Below are positions 10,455 to 20,393 of a stretch of 64,000 nt of DNA, piece after piece. Under the pieces are notes generated by a model. The model worked only from the letters and a program-made list of their open reading frames with translations, searched no databases and was not told the origin of the DNA. Made by a program: the position numbers and the translations under genes. Every line of letters starts with the position of its first letter. Position 1 is the stretch's first letter. The DNA is from Rhynchopus euleeides (lineage: Eukaryota; Euglenozoa; Diplonemea; Diplonemida; Diplonemidae), in NCBI GenBank assembly GCA_963210315.1, contig OY723284.1, positions 1,798,001 through 1,862,000 of the forward strand, written 5' to 3'.

Positions 10455-10808
10455 TGCGATGCCGAGGCCGCCCTTGACAAGGACGACCCTTCCGCTCAGC
10501 CGGCTCGCCTTCCATCTTCTGTCTGCTGCGCCTCAACCAACTGATAAGCTCCCACCACACCCACCCCCTTCCCTTATCAATACCAGCCACAGGTCACCCT
10601 CCCGCAACACCCAGGGATACAACACAAGCCTCGCCAGCACACCGACTGCGAGGGTGTGGGGGGGGGAGAGTTACATCAGAACCAGGGAGGCATTCTTCTC
10701 TCTCCCCGGGTGCCACTGGGGGGAGCAGAGGCAAAACCCTCGCGTGGGTTGACAGGGGATCCCGTCTCCCTTTGCCCCCCCACCCCCATCCCCGCCTCCC
10801 GCCGGGAA

Positions 10809-12944
10809 ATGGACATGCTGGCCGCCGCCGCCGCTCCGGTGATGGGGGGCAGCGTGCTGCAGGGCGAAGGGGGTGGTGAACACTCCATGGAGGCAACGCA
10901 CATCGCGTTTGTCTATATGTCGGCAACCATCAGCTCCATCGTTGTGGGGAGCACGCTGTGGAAGGCGGCCCGGGTGCCGGGGTGTGACATCATCATCAAC
11001 CGGCTTTCGAAATGCAAGCTCAACTGGGAAACCATGCCTGCGAGATCCCTCTACGAAACACTCAGCTGGATCGCCATAACCTACAGCGTCGCATGCGCCT
11101 ACGACGCATTCGCCGCCATCCTCCTCGGCACCGGCATCTGCATCATCTCCTGCGTCGCAGCTGGCCTCTCCAACCAGGCCATCCGCCTCCAGGTCGACCC
11201 AGTCTCCGAGCGCCCGCAACCCAACCTCGCGAGCTTCTTCCTCCTCCACCCGCTCTTCTGCCTCACCTGCACCTTCCTGCTGGCAAGGGGCATCCGAGCA
11301 CCCCCTGTCTGGCTCCTCTATGCATGCCTCTTCATGTGGGTATCAGAGGTTCTCTGCGGGGGCCACGTCGCGGGGAGGCTGGGGGCCCGCGCGTTGAACC
11401 GCATCAAACGCCTCCACCTGGCTGACCTCGGCGTCGCGGCGGCTGCGGTGGTCGCCTCCGCGTTTGCCTTCGAGATGCCTCTGGCTGCCGCAGCGCACCT
11501 CATCCTCCTCGGGTTCTTCGTGGTGTTTGTGGTGCTCAGCGGGAGCAGCCTCTCCGTAACCCCCACCCTCCGCCCCTCCGTCTCCCCGGCGCCTGCGCGG
11601 GACGCCCTCTGCGAGGGGGGAGAGGAGGGAGGGGAAAATGCTCTAGATGCGGCGGGGAATGGCCCAACCCCAAGCCCCTCCCTGGTGCACACCCGTGACA
11701 CCCACTGCAGGATTGTCCGCACCGCGGTGCGCAGCGAGGCGCCCCGCATCGGGGTTGCGGGGAAATGGTATGACGTGGGCACCTTCCTCCACCACCACCC
11801 CGGAGGCACCGTTCTGGAGGAGTTCTACGGGAAGGACGCGACGCAGCAGTTTGAGGCATTCCACCCCCCGGGTGTTATCTCGCGCTTCACCCCTGTGGGG
11901 CATTACGACTTCCACCTCGACGACCCTCTGGAGCGCGACTTCCGCGAGCTGCAGCAGCGCCTCCAGGCGGAGGGGTGGTACGCAGCGCCCCACAGGTGGT
12001 ATGCGTTGAAGGCGCTGTTCAACACCTCACTCTTCGCGGGATTCCTCGCGGCGCTCTGGCTGCTCCCCGTTGGGGACCCCATGTCCTCCCTGGGGGCGTT
12101 TGCGGTGGGGATTGTGTTGCCGGGCGTCTGCCTCGGGCTCTTCTGGCAGCAGAGCGCATTCCTGGCGCATGACTTCATGCACAACAGCGTCTACGGCTCC
12201 CGCAGGAAGGACCAATCCCACGGGTGGTTCTGGGGGAACGTCTGCCTGGGCCTGTCGGGGACATGGTGGAAGGATGAGCATTTTGAGCACCACTTCTTCA
12301 CCAACACGGTGATCCCCGGGGTGGGGTGTTCCGACCCACAGCAGTACGAGGCAGGTGTGTTCGTTCAGGACAAGATGCTGCGCGGCTTCCTCCCTCACCG
12401 GCTCTGCCGCTACGTCGTGAAGCTGCAGCGCTACACCTTCCTCCCCATCATGTTCCTGGTGGGGCGTGTTGCGATCTGCATCGCGTCGTACACCATGCAG
12501 AAGGGGCGCCGCGAATGGGCCGGCATCGCGCTGCACTGGGCTGCCATCTGCCTCTGCTTCTCAGGGGTGCCCCTCTGGCACGCAGCGGGTGTGTGGTATG
12601 TCGGGTCCATCGTGCAGGGGCTCCTTGCCCTGCAGCTGTGCCTCTCGCACTACGACAAGCCGTTCGACACCAAGGAGGAGGTGAAGGGGTCCTGGGCCCG
12701 CAGGCAGGCCACCGTGATTAAGGACGTCACCTGCCCCTGGTATTGGGACTGGGTGCACGGGGGGCTGAACTATCACCTGGTGCACCACCTCCTCCCCCGC
12801 ATGCCGAGGGCGAAGTTCAGGCAGGCGAACGAGCTGGTGCTGGCGCTGCTGAGGAAGCACGATGTGCCGATTGATCTCGAGTCCTTCTCGGGTGCGACGT
12901 GCAGCATCCTCAACCACCTCCGTGATGAGGCTGCGGCCCTCTAG
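10809..12944 (+). CDS. Cytochrome-b5-fused front-end fatty-acid desaturase with extra membrane N-terminus
   Basis: 711 residues from the ATG at 10809 (later in-frame ATGs at 10815, 10842 and 10887 are possible). Residues 1 to about 300 hold several hydrophobic segments with no recognisable domain. A cytochrome b5 domain follows with the haem motif HHHPGG and a second haem His in EAFHP. The desaturase domain carries His boxes HDFMH and HFEHH, and a third that reads HLVHHLLP where front-end desaturases normally have QxxHH. Family knowledge: these ER enzymes insert a cis double bond between an existing one and the carboxyl end (delta-4/5/6/8), with b5 as electron donor. Ordinary relatives are 430-550 residues, so the N-terminal extension is unusual. 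Regiospecificity cannot be read. The gene is single-exon and ends in TAG. Confidence 0.8.
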   Translation: MDMLAAAAAPVMGGSVLQGEGGGEHSMEATHIAFVYMSATISSIVVGSTLWKAARVPGCDIIINRLSKCKLNWETMPARSLYETLSWIAITYSVACAYDAFAAILLGTGICIISCVAAGLSNQAIRLQVDPVSERPQPNLASFFLLHPLFCLTCTFLLARGIRAPPVWLLYACLFMWVSEVLCGGHVAGRLGARALNRIKRLHLADLGVAAAAVVASAFAFEMPLAAAAHLILLGFFVVFVVLSGSSLSVTPTLRPSVSPAPARDALCEGGEEGGENALDAAGNGPTPSPSLVHTRDTHCRIVRTAVRSEAPRIGVAGKWYDVGTFLHHHPGGTVLEEFYGKDATQQFEAFHPPGVISRFTPVGHYDFHLDDPLERDFRELQQRLQAEGWYAAPHRWYALKALFNTSLFAGFLAALWLLPVGDPMSSLGAFAVGIVLPGVCLGLFWQQSAFLAHDFMHNSVYGSRRKDQSHGWFWGNVCLGLSGTWWKDEHFEHHFFTNTVIPGVGCSDPQQYEAGVFVQDKMLRGFLPHRLCRYVVKLQRYTFLPIMFLVGRVAICIASYTMQKGRREWAGIALHWAAICLCFSGVPLWHAAGVWYVGSIVQGLLALQLCLSHYDKPFDTKEEVKGSWARRQATVIKDVTCPWYWDWVHGGLNYHLVHHLLPRMPRAKFRQANELVLALLRKHDVPIDLESFSGATCSILNHLRDEAAAL

Positions 12945-14195
12945 GCAAAACCGATACAACAGAGGTGATTGAGTGAGTGAATGAGGGAAGTGAGGGTGAG
13001 TGAATGTGTTACAAATCAAAAAAATGGGCTTGGATCCGGCCACCTCCGAGACAGGCGGTCGCATATTCGGGAGAAGAATGGAAAATTTACCCAACCCAAT
13101 CCCCCCTTGATTCGCCCCAAGCCAGTCAAAACGTGAGCTGGGGTGGAGAGGGTGTGTGTTTTAAGCCGCAGCAGCCCCTGCCCCGCTCCACGCATCAGCC
13201 GGAGGGCTGTGGGGAATACAATAGATCTGGTGGCTCGCGCTTTGTGTGTTCGATCGGGGAGGGGTGGGGTGGGGTGGGGGGAGTCAAAATAACCAAAAAA
13301 AATTACCCTGGCGACGTGGTTCCACACATATCACAACCCAGCTGACTGTTTCCGCCAAAGAGACATCGTGCGGCGTGGGGGCGTGGTGGTGATATTGTAC
13401 GGCCCGCCTGTTGTCAAGAAAGACAAAACACGCAAGAAAAGATGATAAAGCTGCGTACGGGAGTTGAGCCCTCGTGACCTGTGATTGAAGTGGTGGTCGA
13501 CACTCAAACAAACCCACCGGTGCGGCACCCTGTGTGCAGCGCGCTGGTCATCCAATCCCCCACCCAGAGTGTACAGAAGATCAGAATACGAAAATCGCAG
13601 AAGTCAAGCAAAAACCCATCATGGGGAACGGGGGGAAAAGGCGAAGGGGTTCCTTTAGGCCCTCCGCGCCGCACTCTGCTGCAGTCGGCGCAACACCTGG
13701 ATTGTGAGCTTGTCTCGCTTCTCTGCACCTGAGGGCCATCGGTTTCCCCTTCCCCACCACCCCCACCCCCCCGCCCCTCGGAAGAAGCAAGGTGTGTTCT
13801 ATTTATTTATCTCCTTCGCTACTGCCCACCCCCCCCTCCCCCCCCTGGAACGAAGAATGTGGCAGAGAGGTGTGGTGGCGGTCGTGCTGAAGGCAGCGCA
13901 GCCCGCAGGACTCCTGAGGGACCCTGTGAGCGGCCGTGCTACTCCAGCAAAAGGGAAAGAAGTCAAAAAACCCCCCCCCCCCAGAAAATTTTATCGGTTC
14001 GGCACTGCTTTTATCGTGCCCTCCCCTGCCCCCCCCCCCCCCCCCCCGACAGAGGTTTCCCTTATGGAATGGGGCCCACTCCCATCCACAAACGTATCCC
14101 GCATGAGTCCCTGCAGCTCCGGTGCCGGCGTTAAAAGGCACCTTTGGTTTAGCTGCAAGCGAGGGGCTTGGCTCAAGGGAAGTGGGGGGGGGGGG
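12945..14195. other. Intergenic region, no gene seen
   Basis: Homopolymeric G and C tracts are frequent (13971-13982, 14030-14047, 14183-14195). I see no exon, hairpin or repeat that I can support apart from the G-tract at the right end that hosts the next fold-back element. Confidence 0.35.
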
Positions 14196-14197
14196 TA

Positions 14198-15345
14198 GGG
14201 GGGGTCAAATGGGGGTGACAAACACGATTTTTCAAAAAACCGGCGCAGAGGCCCCAAAGCCCCCGTAAACCCTCCAAACCCCCCCAGATCGGTCCGGAAA
14301 CCCATCGAACCCCACTTTTCCACCATTCCGGGCACCTCAGGTGCCCGAATTGGGGTACCTAAATTTTGTGCCACCGTTTGGTACCGGACAGTGCCACTGT
14401 GTGGGAGGTTGGAAAAGAAAATGCCCCAACACACCACATCTGAGGGTTGCAATGCATGTTGCTTGCCAACCACGTCATCCGGTGGGTGTCAGGCGCTATG
14501 TAGGTGGCATCAGCCAGGTCTTCGATGTGTTCTGGCTTGTATATGTACCTCCCTGCCTGCGGCACAGGCACTGCCTTTGTCCCCCACACCAGCCACAGAG
14601 AGCGTATTGTACTCGGTCCACGGTTGCTGATTCATTGTGATGCGTTGTATCCTCGAGTGAACGTCACACACTAGTGACACCACCACCCGCCATCCGAGAG
14701 CTGTATTGACTTTGCGCGCTTCCGTTGCATTCACCTCGCCACGCATATTGCACTGTTCAGTACCAGTGCTCTTGGGCCAGGCAAAGTAGACCGCAGCAAG
14801 TACCAATTCTGGCACAATGGGTACCACGACAGCGCACTTCGTGTGTTCCCGGAATGTACAGCTCGTGTTGCAACAGTCGTTGTCAACACATCCCGGTTGT
14901 GGAGCACTGCTGCACAGGAATCACACGACCATCTGGACTTGTTCCGTACCTACAGGCAGCCTCCCGGTGCATGGTGGCAGGGAGGTACATATACAAGCCA
15001 GAACTCATCGAAGACCTGGCTAATGCCACCTACATAGCGCCTGACACCCACCGGATGACGTGGTTGGCAAGCAACATGCATTGCAACCCTCAGATGTGGT
15101 GTGTTGGGGCATTTTCTTTTCCAACCTCCCACACAGTGGCACTGTCCGGTACCAAACGGTGGCACAAAATTTAGGTACCCCAATTCGGGCACCTGAGGTG
15201 CCCGGAATGGTGGAAAAGTCGGGTTCGATGGGTTTCCGGACCGATCTGGGGGGGTTTGGAGGGTTTACGGGGGCTTTGGGGCCTCTGCGCCGGTTTTTTG
15301 AAAAATCGTGTTTGTCCACGTAAAAGGGTGGCATTTGACCCCCCC
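14198..15345. mobile_element. Fold-back element FB1, copy 1 (1148 bp)
   Basis: The element begins GGGGGGGTCAAATG, ends CATTTGACCCCCCC, and is flanked by TA on both sides (14196-14197 and 15346-15347) inside a G-tract. Two inverted arms of about 350 bases (14198-14555 and 14986-15345) surround a core of about 430 bases. The arms encode the same short open peptide on opposite strands (GRYIYKPEHIEDL and TYIAPDTHRMTWLA). The core also has an open minus-strand frame (KVNTALGWRVVVSLVCDV), conserved in copy 2. I do not recognise it. A transposase remnant is possible. A second copy of the same length lies at 58394-59541. Confidence 0.8.
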
Positions 15346-15347
15346 TA

Positions 15348-16623
15348 GGGGGGGGGGGTGGGTGGGGGAGTGATGGAGACTGCAGAAGGTGGGGCGGAAA
15401 CGTCGCCGCAGCACAACAGGGTGTGGTGTGGTGTGAGTGTGGCGGTGGGGGATTGCGCCAAGAGTAGGGTGTGCTCGGTGTGCTCTGCACTGCTGCCAAA
15501 AAATGACTCACGTGGGTGGTGGGGTGGGAGAGGGGGGTGTGCGATCCTCCAACCCTCCCCTGAGGCAAGGATTTCTCATATCTCAGAGAGTGCGAAGCTC
15601 GCAGCAGAGGTCTGGCGTTGCGGGTTTTCTTTTGGATTTTATTATTTGCGCGGAAAGTGTCAGCTCTGCCAAACGTGCTCTACACACCCCCTTCATCAGG
15701 CAAGTGGGTTTGTAAGTGTGTGTGGAAGCGTCAACGCATCAAACGAAGTATCAAACCGTAGAGGAAGAGCGGCAGAGTTGAAGTGTCACTTTTGTGACGC
15801 GCACAACACCACCCCCTCACCCCCTCGTGTGCGTCGGGGGCAGGCTCACAACACCACAGCCAGCAGCTAAAACGTGCACCACACTCGCCACACTAGCCCC
15901 ATCTCTTTCATCGGGTCAGTGTGTAGAGACGCCAACGCATCAAAACCAAACAAAAAAACCCAGGCTGGGAACAGTTGCTGCCGAATGGAGTTGTGTGATT
16001 TTCCCGTCCTCCGCCGTGTGTGCATCAGCAGACCCTACAAGGGGCTGTGGGCACACACTGCTGCTGCCTGGGGCCATGGCAGGCACAGAGCAGGGGGGAG
16101 CAGGGTCCCGTCTTGCGGATGGGTCCTGATTTGCCCTGCGCTGACCCGCCCACACCGGGTGCTGAGACCCCGACCCATGCTTTCTCCATTATCTTGTCAC
16201 ACCCGCCCGGACAAGCTACACGCATCGTAGGCAGGAAATGCCGCCATTCGCCCAACCCTCTTTTTTTTGTCGCACGGCGGTTGCACGCCCTCCCCCGCCC
16301 CTCCCCAGCGCGCCAGCAGGTTGATGGTCGGAACCAAAGCACACATGCCGGCGGTGTGCGGCTTCTCCTCAACTGTGCCGACCCCCCCACCATCCCCTTC
16401 CCAACCCATCACAGCATGGGCGGTGGTGGACATCACGCCGCAGGTGGTGCCTTCACCACCTGCTGTGACAGGACGGGTCGTTCTGTCTTTGTCTCTCTCA
16501 ACAGTCACGGCAGCGGGGTTGTTGCACGGATAAAATGTGCTTTTCAAACTGGGTGCGTGGTATGTTTGCATTTTTACTCTTGTGTCACCTTTTTCTTACT
16601 ATCAGGTCCGTTTGCTGCCTATT

Positions 16624-16664
<41 letters not shown>

Positions 16665-16796
16665 CCCCCAGCACTGCCCTCCTTGTTCTCAATTTTATTA
16701 CTTTGCATTTCCTGTAGTCTAAAAGGTGGAACCCGCCGAACTTTGCCGAAATAGACTGCCGATAGTGAAAGCCCCCCCTTCCGGGGGGGGGGGGGG
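15348..16796. other. Intergenic region with a dispersed short repeat and a CA microsatellite
   Basis: Bases 15656-15740 match 23646-23740 (GCCAAACGTGCTCTACACAC and flanking sequence), a short dispersed repeat. A (CA) microsatellite occupies 16625-16661. No exon is supported. The right end is a G-tract that hosts the next element. Confidence 0.45.
16625..16661. repeat. (CA)n microsatellite
   Basis: An uninterrupted CA dinucleotide run of 37 bases. It lies in a gene-free stretch. Confidence 0.9.
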
Positions 16797-16798
16797 TA

Positions 16799-18131
16799 GG
16801 GGGGGTCATAAGCCCCCCTAAAAACGTACAAATACCAAAAATTTCAACATACCATCAGAACCGCCCTAATACCTGATCTGACCCGAAAATCCGACCCATA
16901 CCCCCCCGGAAACCGTCTGGAGCCCACTTGTGACACCTGATGCGCACTTTTGTGATGATTTTTTGGGGTCCTAAAAAATGTACCTCAGTTTCGTACCTTG
17001 CCTTTGTACCTGAACCACTCCCGACCGCAATATTTCGTTCTTTGCCTTTTCTGCGGTGGTTCCGGCTCAGGTGGCACGATGTTGCCTCCCCAGTGCCTCG
17101 GCAAGGTCTTTCTTGTACCTGATTGGTGGGAATGTTGTGTTGTTGCGCCAGCTGAATGAGTTCAGCCACCTTCTGGGTGTAGTACACCACGCAGTCTCAA
17201 CAGCACGTATGAGAGTGTACCATGTGAGGACTCAACAAAGTCATTGGATAGGCATCTGCCTGCCGACTCAACCCCCACAGTGCGACCGCAAGATCGTCAG
17301 GGATGTCTCAACGCCAGGGGAATACTCTCCCCTGGCGTTGTACAACCCTACTCTTAATCCTCGGGTCCTCTCCTGGAGGCGGTGGTGGCGGGCCCGCAAC
17401 GCTTCGTACTTCCGGTACGGACTGGGGTAGTCTGCCCGGCTGACCCGCTCATCGCTTCCTAGATCATCTGCTGCTCTGGAGCTGCCATCACTCACTGCCC
17501 ACATCAGTTGGTGTAGGGGTAGGAGCAGGAGGAGTGGGAGGAGTAGGAGTGCAGGTGACATCTTTCTTGGCCAGCAAGGAACGCCGCTTTTCGCACGTGC
17601 GTGCAGTTGATGCACCACTGCATATATCTGTCGTCACCACGTCCCACTCGCTCTCCTATGTACCCAGCCCGACGGAGCGCCCGAAATAATGTCGCCTCAC
17701 GGATGTCGTGTGCCGTTTTCTTTTGACGCAGGTCTGCCACAACGCTCTCTGCCGGGACCCCGCACATCTCCCGTTTGGCGAGCGTCTTTCGAGCAAGGTA
17801 CCCCTCTGCAGCAGCATCTGACACCTCTGCGAGGCCCTAGGCACACGGCATGTGTTGCTCGGCGTGCTGGGTGAGCGTAGTGATACCCTTTCCTTGCAAA
17901 GAACGAAATACTGCGGTCGGGAGTGGTTCAGGTACAAAGGCAGGGTACGAAACTGAGGTACATTTTTTAGGACCCCAAAAAATCATCACAAAAGTGCGCA
18001 TCAGGTGTCACAAGTGGGCTCCAGACGGTTTCCGGGGGGGTATGGGTCGGATTTTCGGGTCAGATCAGGTATTAGGGCGGTTCTGATGGTATGTTGAAAA
18101 ATGTGGTTTTGTACGGGCTTATGACCCCCCC
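16799..18131. mobile_element. Fold-back element FB2 (1333 bp)
   Basis: Starts GGGGGGGTCATAAG, ends CTTATGACCCCCCC, with TA on both sides (16797-16798, 18132-18133), again inside a G-tract. The arms are 16799-17045 and 17896-18131. The 850-base core has short minus-strand open frames. One (17504-17824) includes DIREATLFRALRRAGYIGERV, which could be a helix-turn-helix remnant; I cannot name it. The termini resemble FB1 although the arms are unrelated in sequence. Confidence 0.75.
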
Positions 18132-18133
18132 TA

Positions 18134-20321
18134 GGGGGGGGGGGGGGATCGTCGCTCCACGTGCCGAAGAGGCGCGTTAAGCTGCACCCCTCCCCCTTTT
18201 TCCCCAAACAAGCTTGCCTTGTCACGGCGAAAGTCAGTGGGAGCGTACCCGCGCGCGTAGTGTGTTTTGAGAGAGCAACGCAAAACCAACCTATTCACGG
18301 GGGCCACACCACACTGCCGTTCGTACGCACAAACAAAACCCAGACTCTTTTTTTTTCTGTGAGTATTTTTGTGTGGGAAAATGTTGTCGTCAAAAATATT
18401 GCCAAAAAAAAGAAAGGTTGACGCCGCGTGTCAAATCTCTCACTTTGCACCCCCCCCTCCCCCACCTGCGCTTCATCTAACACCCGAGCTATCTGTCTTG
18501 CCTCAGCCCCCTCCATCTGCTATAGTACGACACAACAGCTCTGACACACCTCCTCACTCCCCCCTGATTGGATGTCTCGAATGTTGTGGTGGTGAGTTCC
18601 GTTTCTTCTACTTCACCCCCACCCCCTACCACCCCCCCACCCCCTACCACCCCCCCACCCCCTACTGTGGGTGTCTCGAAAGAAGCAGTCTCTGCGGGGC
18701 TGGGGGGATTTTTTTAGGGTTAGGGGAGGCAATCCGTTCTGGCTGCCCGCAACAATGGCTGGAACAATTTTGACAACATATTTTTTTGGCGCACAAACAA
18801 CAGCCTTATCTTTTTTACTAGTTACGAGCGACGAAGCGTAGCGAAGTCGCGAAGTAACGAAGGAAATCGCACGACTGAAGCTTTAGGTGCGGCGTGACCA
18901 GGGGCCTGGTCAATTTTGGCCTGGTCACGCCTGGTGAAAGCCATGACGAGGCCACCGTGATGCTAGCAATTTCTCCCGCCGCCCCCACCCCCCCCCCCCC
19001 CTCCCAAGGAGCCAGCCCCAGTTTGCCATTTCTTCTATTTTCACGATCCCCACCCCCTGACACTCTCTCAATCTCCTTCAGCTCTATCACCGCCACTCCC
19101 TGGGCCCATGCATCCCCTCGGGCGATCGGGGCCTGTACTCCCCTGCTGCCACCACCCCCACCCCCCTGCTGAACTGTCAAAAACCCTCGACCCCCTACCC
19201 CCCTCCCCGGTCCGGTCCTGCAGGGCTGTTTGCTTTGCGCATTTGCTTGTTTCTGTATTTTGAACATTGCCCCCAGCCCCCCTCGCCCCGCAGTGGCTTG
19301 TGGATTGCGTCCCATCCAGTGTATTTGCCTTTCATCGCCTGGTTTGGTGGCAGTCCACATGCAGCGTATCAGAATGGTGTTTGCATTTTTTTTGTTTTTG
19401 GCAGGAGTAATTAAAATGGACAGCTGGGATGTCATATGGTCGGCACCAAAAAAAAAATGCACCTCACTGATCGTGTTGCCTGCCAAGGGGGGTTGTTGGA
19501 GAAATCGCTTCACACAATGTATGCACCGAACCTACACAGCTACGCACGAACTACGCCATTTATACTTTTCTGCCGTTTTTTCCCCAACCCTGCTGGACAG
19601 GGTGGATATACGGAATCAAAAAAACATCAAGCAGCGATGGGGGAGTACGTGTTCTTAGTAGGAACGCCTCCCCCGCTCCTGAACACAGGGCTGCGCCAAC
19701 ACCCAACGACCCCCCGGTTTTGCGCATGTTATGATCGTCTACGGGATGCGGGGGGGAAGTTGCTGGCAAAAAAAAGTCGAGGTCCCGCCTCGTCTGTTCC
19801 CCTGCAGCGAGGAAGTGAAGCTGGTTGCTTCCACAGGGAGGAGGGGGGGCGGGGGTGGGGGTGGGGGGTTTATCCGACCCCCCCCCCTCCACCCCCTGGG
19901 CCCTTCTTCGTCAGTTTTCACCTAGTTTCCTTAGGAAATGCACCAAATGCACTGACGATCACCCCGTAGCGGAGACCCCCTGAGACCTTTCTGTGCCGTG
20001 TGATCACAAGAGGGACATGCACGCTGCCTCCCCTCGGCACTCACCTCAGCACGCGCCTCCGACCCCCCCGCCCCTCCCCCGTCCCCCAGACCTCTTCTTT
20101 GCGAGAGATGCTGGTTGAGCGAGGCACCGCCCCCCAGCTTGCATGCCTGGCTGCCCGCTGGTGGGAACTAAAGGGGTGTGGGCTGCCACCCACCACACCC
20201 ACACAACTTACCGAGCGCACCACTACTATTTCGCTTCCCCACCCCACCCATCCCACGCAACTCATGTGGGGGGCGTTGTTGTGACAGCAGCACCTTGGAG
20301 GGGGACACCCACACTGCATGC
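18134..20321. other. Intergenic region, no gene seen
   Basis: C-rich low complexity dominates. A short motif TTACGAGCGACGAAGCGTAG at about 18823-18842 recurs elsewhere in the window. No exon or complete element is supported. Confidence 0.35.
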
Positions 20322-20351
20322 CTCTGCACCACCCTACCTACATCCCTGCAG
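20322..20351 (+). other. Polypyrimidine-AG acceptor before the polytopic membrane protein gene
   Basis: CTCTGCACCACCCTACCTAC is followed by ATCCCTGCAG, ending at 20351, 42 bases before the ATG at 20394. It may be a 5'-UTR intron end or a trans-splice site. Confidence 0.4.
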
Positions 20352-20393
20352 GTGCACGTGAGGATCAAGCGGGCAGGGCCAGGAGCAGGCACG

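Larger units (their letters stand above)
8165..10590 (-). mobile_element. Decayed ingi/L1Tc-like non-LTR retrotransposon lacking reverse transcriptase
   Basis: On the minus strand the order is: an ORF1-like region, a basic linker, a coiled coil, a 2A peptide fused to the start of an AP-endonuclease domain, then directly RNase H and a C-terminal Cys/His motif. The reverse-transcriptase domain expected between endonuclease and RNase H is absent. The coding sequence changes frame at least four times, often near G or C homopolymers (9650-9660, 9972-9978), so this is a dead, internally deleted copy. The 2A-endonuclease order matches trypanosome ingi-clade elements; 2A peptides also occur in some animal LINEs, so the clade is probable rather than certain. 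The outer ends are not precisely defined. Confidence 0.75.

Noticed and set aside
8179..10590. 803-codon frame read as one intact protein
   Set aside because: Only parts of it are sensible; the ORF1-like and coiled-coil segments read in another frame and RT is missing, so it is a decayed element.
16537..16831. Cys/Val and His/Thr repeat peptides
   Set aside because: They are translations of the CA microsatellite on either strand.
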